Source: Ruminococcus difficilis (GTDB taxonomy: Bacteria; Bacillota_A; Clostridia; Oscillospirales; Acutalibacteraceae). From it: a stretch of DNA of 64,000 nt. Location: the NCBI RefSeq assembly GCF_016680995.1, contig NZ_JAEQMG010000145.1, positions 1 through 64,000 on the forward strand, given 5' to 3'. The notes beneath the pieces are model-generated. The model was not told the DNA's origin and ran no database searches. It saw only the letters and a program-made list of their open reading frames with translations. Every line of letters starts with the position of its first letter. The stretch's first letter is position 1. The translations under genes were made by a program, and so were the position numbers. This document shows, piece after piece, positions 60,601 through 64,000 of this stretch.

Positions 60601-60699
60601 TCATATATCTCCCTTCATTCGTTTAACTTATATTATCTATTGTAGAACATTTGTTCTGTTTTGTAAAGTCTTTTTTTATTTTTTCTTTGGAGGTTTACT

Positions 60700-61494
60700 A
60701 TGTATTGTCCTAAATGCGGTCAACAACAGCCCGACGACTCAAAGTTTTGCGGCAACTGCGGCGCAAATCTGCAAGAAGTGAAACAGGAGCCCAATCCCAC
60801 ACCGGCTCCTGCAGCAGAGATTCAGAATCCGGCTCCGCAACCTGTTCAGCAGCCGATCCAGCAGCCGACACAAACCAAACCTAAACAGCCATGGTATAAA
60901 AAGTGGTGGATATGGGTCATTGTGGGTGTTCTGGTAGTAGGCGGCATCGGAGGCGCCTTTGCCGAAAAGACTGACGGAACTAAGAAGAGCGGTGGATCCA
61001 CTTCGAGCGCTTCATCAAGCGCGTCCTCCGTCGCTGAGAAAGAGAAGGCTACCGAGGCAAAGGAAGAAAAGACAGAGGCTCCGGAGCCTGCTACCGAGGA
61101 TCCCGAAGTAGTGAAAAAGGAATTCATCGACAGCTGCGAGACGGTCGATTACAGCACGCTGGCTCGTAACCCCGACAACTACAAAGGCAATCATCTCAAA
61201 TATACCGGTCAGGTGATCCAGGTCCTTGAATCTAAATCCATATTTAACAAATCGACCACGCTCAGAGTCAATGTTACTGCCGAAGATAATGAATTCGCAG
61301 AAGGCGGCAAGCTCTGGAAAGACACCATCATCTGCGCTGTGACGATTCCCGACGGCGGTGATAGGATCCTGGAGAACGACATTATTGATCTGTACGGTGT
61401 GTGCGAAGGTCTGTATACTTACGAGACTGTGCTCGGGAATAATGAATCGGTACCGAGAGTTGATATTGAGTATTATACGATCCACGAGAAATAA
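60700..61494 (+). CDS. Zinc-ribbon single-pass membrane protein
   Basis: 264 residues. A zinc ribbon (MYCPKCGQQQPDDSKFCGNCG) opens the protein. A Pro/Gln-rich linker leads to one membrane helix (WWIWVIVGVLVVGGIGGAF) at about 70-88. A Ser/Glu/Ala stalk follows, then an OB-like extracellular domain (NPDNYKGNHLKYTGQVIQVL...DIIDLYGVCEGLYTYE). GGAGG precedes the start. It lies beyond the repressor, on the same strand as the integrase, where lysogeny-expressed genes are usual. The role may be at the cell surface; unknown. Confidence 0.8.
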   Translation: MYCPKCGQQQPDDSKFCGNCGANLQEVKQEPNPTPAPAAEIQNPAPQPVQQPIQQPTQTKPKQPWYKKWWIWVIVGVLVVGGIGGAFAEKTDGTKKSGGSTSSASSSASSVAEKEKATEAKEEKTEAPEPATEDPEVVKKEFIDSCETVDYSTLARNPDNYKGNHLKYTGQVIQVLESKSIFNKSTTLRVNVTAEDNEFAEGGKLWKDTIICAVTIPDGGDRILENDIIDLYGVCEGLYTYETVLGNNESVPRVDIEYYTIHEK

Positions 61495-61499
61495 ACAAC

Positions 61500-61516
61500 A
61501 AGTGAAATTTCACTTC
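61500..61516 (+). terminator. Palindrome after the zinc-ribbon gene
   Basis: AAGTGAAATTTCACTT, 16 bp, 5 bp after the stop, followed by TAATTTTATTTG. Possibly a weak terminator. Just beyond, the 14-mer AACTATACTTTCAA occurs twice (61531-61544 and 61565-61578). Confidence 0.5.
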
Positions 61517-61584
61517 TAATTTTATTTGTCAACTATACTTTCAATTTCATTTGATAAAAATGTAAACTATACTTTCAACTAAAT

Positions 61585-61732
61585 AGAAAAACCGCCCTAC
61601 CCTGCTGGAACAGGATAGAGCGGGCGTCACACACGAGGGTGTAACAGCATGGTCGCCAAACCATATCAATATTCTAACATACCCTTGTGAATTTTGCAAT
61701 ACAAATTACAGGGGTATTTTTATACCCTTTTT
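61585..61732 (+). promoter_or_regulatory. Structured leader with terminator/antiterminator before the integrase
   Basis: Stem-loops in order: CCGCCCTA with TAGAGCGG; ACAC-gagg-GTGT; ATGGT-cgccaa-ACCAT. Two mutually exclusive hairpins follow. ATACCCTTGTGA (61679-61690) pairs with TTACAGGGGTAT (61706-61717), and GGGTAT (61712-61717) pairs with ATACCC (61722-61727) followed by TTTTT, a terminator. The ribosome site GAGGTG comes directly after. Expression of the integrase may be controlled by attenuation. A search against Rfam would tell whether the leader is known. Confidence 0.6.
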
Positions 61733-61742
61733 GAGGTGTAGC

Positions 61743-63185
61743 ATGAATATTGAATTTAAAACCGCCGCGGCATATATCCGCGTCAGTACCGACAATCAGA
61801 CGGAGCTCTCCCCCGACAGCCAGATCAAGGAGATCCGCAAGTACGCCAAACAGCACGGATACATCGTACCGAACGAGTTCATCTTCCGCGACGACGGTAT
61901 CAGCGGCCGCAAAGCCGAGAAGCGCCCGGACTTCATCCGCATGATCGCCATCGCAAAGCAAAAGCCGGCGCCGTTCTCCGCGGTGTTGCTGTGGAAGTTC
62001 AGCCGCTTTGCCCGTAATCAGGAAGAAAGTATCTTCTATAAGGGTATGCTTGCGAAAAACAATATTGACGTCAAGTCGATCTCGGAGCCGATCATCGACG
62101 GACCGTTCGGCAGTCTGATCGAGCGCATCATTGAGTGGTTCGATGAATTCTACAGTATCAACTTATCCGGAGAGGTCAAACGCGGCATGACTGAGAGAGT
62201 TGAACGCGGCGGCGCCGTATCGATCCCCGCCTTTGGCTATAATATCGTCGATAAAAAATATGTGATCAACCTGGACACCGCCCCGATCGTGCGCCAAATC
62301 TACGCCGATTATCTGAATGGTATGGGTGCCTTGCAGATTGCTCACAAGCTCAACGACATGGGGATCCGCACCACCCGCGGCAATCTGTGGGAAAATCGCA
62401 CCGTCGATTATGTGCTGCGTAATCCGGTATATATCGGGAAGATTCGCTGGAACCCGAACGGCAGAACGCGCCGCAACTATGATGATCCCAATATTATGAT
62501 CGTTGACGGTCAGCATGAGCCGATCATAGACGAGGACAGCTTCAATAAGGTACAGGCAGTGTATGAGGTGAATCAAAAGAAACACGCCCGATATGCCCAC
62601 GCAAATGGCAAGAAGTACATGTATATGCTCCACGGTCTGGTCAAATGTTCCGATTGCGGCGCGAGCTTGTCGATGTCGGCGCGAGGTCAGGGCCTGCAGT
62701 GTATCCGCTATACAAAGGGCCAGTGCAAATCCTCGCACTATATTTCGATCAAGAGACTCAACGAAATGGTGATCAGTACGATCGATACCTTCTTTCAGTC
62801 GGGGATGTTCAATGTCGTTGTAAAGGACACGCAGTCCACATCCCCCGCCGTTGAGATAGACGTCGACGCGCTGATCGAGAAGGAAGTACAGAAATACGAC
62901 CGCATCAAAGAGGCTTTTGAGGCGGGGATATATACGGTCGAGGAGTTGCGCAAGAGTCGCGATTTGATTGATCAAAGAATCAATGCTCTGCGCGCTCAGA
63001 AAAAGCCACAGCCTGACGTCAAAGTCCTGCGCAGGAAAATCATCAACGAAAACAAAAACGCAATACAGACGCTCCGAGACCCATCTGTGAGTGAAGAAGA
63101 AAAGAACGCTCTGTTACATGGTTTCGTTGACCGTATTATCTTCGACCGCGCAACCACATCGATCGACGTTATTTTTTATATTTAA
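61743..63185 (+). CDS. int: Large serine recombinase (prophage integrase)
   Basis: About 480 residues from ATG 61743 (GAGGTG upstream). Resolvase domain with nucleophile in AAYIRVSTDNQTE (S15), DDGISGRKAEKRPDF and LLWKFSRFARNQEES. Recombinase domain YSINLSGEVKRGMTERVERG, GIRTTRGNLWENRTVDYVL. Zinc ribbon: CSDCGASLSMSARGQGLQC..C. Coiled coil near 370-420. Integrates and, with a directionality factor, excises phage DNA between short core sites. It ends 22 bp before attR. Confidence 0.96.
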   Translation: MNIEFKTAAAYIRVSTDNQTELSPDSQIKEIRKYAKQHGYIVPNEFIFRDDGISGRKAEKRPDFIRMIAIAKQKPAPFSAVLLWKFSRFARNQEESIFYKGMLAKNNIDVKSISEPIIDGPFGSLIERIIEWFDEFYSINLSGEVKRGMTERVERGGAVSIPAFGYNIVDKKYVINLDTAPIVRQIYADYLNGMGALQIAHKLNDMGIRTTRGNLWENRTVDYVLRNPVYIGKIRWNPNGRTRRNYDDPNIMIVDGQHEPIIDEDSFNKVQAVYEVNQKKHARYAHANGKKYMYMLHGLVKCSDCGASLSMSARGQGLQCIRYTKGQCKSSHYISIKRLNEMVISTIDTFFQSGMFNVVVKDTQSTSPAVEIDVDALIEKEVQKYDRIKEAFEAGIYTVEELRKSRDLIDQRINALRAQKKPQPDVKVLRRKIINENKNAIQTLRDPSVSEEEKNALLHGFVDRIIFDRATTSIDVIFYI

Positions 63186-63207
63186 TCATTATCTGTTTTT
63201 GGGATAT

Positions 63208-63212
63208 GGTGG
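63208..63212 (+). other. attR: attR core of the prophage
   Basis: GGTGG, matching attL at 25946-25950. To its right the cotJC reading frame resumes. Confidence 0.8.
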
Positions 63213-63313
63213 CCCCGACGGCGAGCTCGGCGCGTCGATCCGCTATCTGTCACAGCGGTTTGCGATGCCGCTGCCCGAACTGAAAGCGACGTTGACCGAC
63301 ATCGGCACCGAAG
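63208..63313 (+). pseudogene. cotJC: CotJC internal fragment between two inserted elements
   Basis: Continues CotJC in frame from the left fragment: GG then PDGELGASIRYLSQRF, AMPLPELKATLTDIGTE. Normal CotJC goes on ...TEELAHLEM. Here the frame instead runs into VPPCCKIF and a stop after about base 63313, where a second element begins. The remaining roughly 120 codons of cotJC must lie past that element, outside the window. Confidence 0.92.
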
Positions 63314-64000
63314 TCCCTCCTTGCTGTAAAATTTTTTGATTTTGCTCAAAAACCTCGATTTCAGCCTTGCCTTTGAGGATTTTTGCCTGCCATTTTTCGG
63401 GGATGAGCTTTAAGTGAACGTCGATCGTCCTGTCCTTGTGAACATAGATCTTGTCTATGATATTGCGGTAGAAGATGTCGTCCCACTCCTCCCCTACACT
63501 CAGCGCGTTGATGTACTCCGTGATCGCAGCGATGATCTGCGTCTTGTCGGCGATCATATCACGATTTGCCTTTTCCTTGCTGAGTTTGCCCAGCAGCTCG
63601 GCATGTTCTGCGTTCAGCCGCTCGCAGGCTTTCTTGTACTCTGATGTCTCAATATCACCCGAAAGGCACATGTCGAGAAGCTTTTCTTTTTTCGCTTCGA
63701 CCTTGCCGATCTCGTTCTCAAAGTATTCCACGTTGTTCTTATCGGCGCAGACGCGCAGCACCTCGTCGACCGTACCGAGAACCGCGTCAAGCAATTCTTC
63801 TCTGTTGCCCATCACATCGCTGATGATGTGCTTGAGGATCAGCTTGATATCGGTATCGCGCAGATTGATCGTATCGCAGCCGACAGTCTCACCGTTCTCG
63901 AGTGTGCGGGGCTTGCCCTGACGATTCTTGGTGATACACGTCCAGTTCTCGTACTTGGTGCCGTTCGGACACTTCTTCTGCGAATGGACGAAGGTTGCGC
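63243..64000 (-). CDS. Serine recombinase of a second element, C-terminal part
   Basis: The minus-strand frame is open from the window edge to a stop at 63243. The edge region shows FVHSQKKCPNGTKYENWTCI, then GCDTINLRDTDIKLILKHII. A long coiled coil follows (EIGKVEAKKEKLLDMCLSGD, KKACERLNAEHAELLGKL) and IDKIYVHKDRTIDVHLKLIP: the C-terminal half of a large serine recombinase. The last 23 residues or so (from TSVPMS) are read antisense through cotJC, so integration altered its end. The N-terminus is outside the window. Confidence 0.9.
   Translation of the reverse strand, partial: ATFVHSQKKCPNGTKYENWTCITKNRQGKPRTLENGETVGCDTINLRDTDIKLILKHIISDVMGNREELLDAVLGTVDEVLRVCADKNNVEYFENEIGKVEAKKEKLLDMCLSGDIETSEYKKACERLNAEHAELLGKLSKEKANRDMIADKTQIIAAITEYINALSVGEEWDDIFYRNIIDKIYVHKDRTIDVHLKLIPEKWQAKILKGKAEIEVFEQNQKILQQGGTSVPMSVNVAFSSGSGIANRCDR

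Larger units (their letters stand above)
25946..63212. mobile_element. Siphovirus-type prophage integrated in cotJC
   Basis: About 37.3 kb between two halves of cotJC. It has a complete set of modules: serine integrase, CI-like repressor and Cro-like regulator, replication/recombination, terminase, portal, scaffold, capsid, connectors, tail tube, tape measure, fibres, holin and endolysin. Nearly all structural and replication genes read leftward from the early promoter at 59960-59988. No essential siphovirus gene is obviously broken, except for a possible frameshift in the PcfK-like gene. It therefore looks intact. Confidence 0.95.

Overview
The window (about 64 kb, mid-range GC) looks like a chromosome segment of a spore-forming Clostridia member, most likely Oscillospiraceae/Ruminococcaceae. 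The signs are a secreted CotH-kinase protein with a type I dockerin, a cotJA-cotJB-cotJC spore-coat operon, Firmicutes-type promoters and ribosome sites, and TTG/GTG starts. The genus is inference.

Layout. (1) 1-2046 is the end of an integrated element: the C-terminus of a possible ParB-like protein, three tandem excisionase-like HTH proteins and a tyrosine integrase pointing at the 3' end of tRNA-Trp (2118-2193). (2) 2.2-25.2 kb is chromosomal: MATE exporter/AraC regulator pair, CotH-dockerin protein, membrane acyltransferase, HAD phosphatase, a protein with four zinc-ribbon repeats, CDP-alcohol transferase plus VOC protein, a toxin-antitoxin pair, two orphan genes, RlmD, MurC, a 1219-residue hybrid histidine kinase, an XRE/DUF2975 pair, HtrA-type protease, GNAT acetyltransferase and amidohydrolase. 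Downstream of rlmD, three decayed copies of the rlmD 3' end alternate with small gene cassettes. A dispersed short repeat occurs at 8.2, 24.2 (twice) and 39.9 kb.

(3) 25.95-63.21 kb is an essentially complete siphovirus-type prophage of about 37.3 kb inserted in cotJC. Most genes read leftward in phage order: Cro-like regulator, PcfK/PcfJ-like, DUF3102, Gp157, RecA-like ATPase, helicase, VRR-NUC nuclease, DUF669 protein, primase/helicase, small accessory genes, late regulator, terminase, portal, minor head protein, scaffold, capsid, connectors, tail, tape measure, fibres, holin and endolysin. The CI-like repressor, a zinc-ribbon membrane protein and a serine integrase read rightward. Four 16-bp operators sit around the early promoter.

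(4) 63.21-64.0 kb: cotJC resumes exactly in frame after the prophage and is broken again about 105 bp later by a second element, whose serine recombinase runs off the window.

The most notable points are the double interruption of cotJC by two serine-recombinase elements (a possible sporulation-linked excision system), the rlmD 3'-end cassette array, a terminator/antiterminator leader before the integrase, a possible nuclease domain fused to the minor head protein, and a homopolymer frameshift at the start of the PcfK-like gene. All calls come from reading the sequence; no database search was run.
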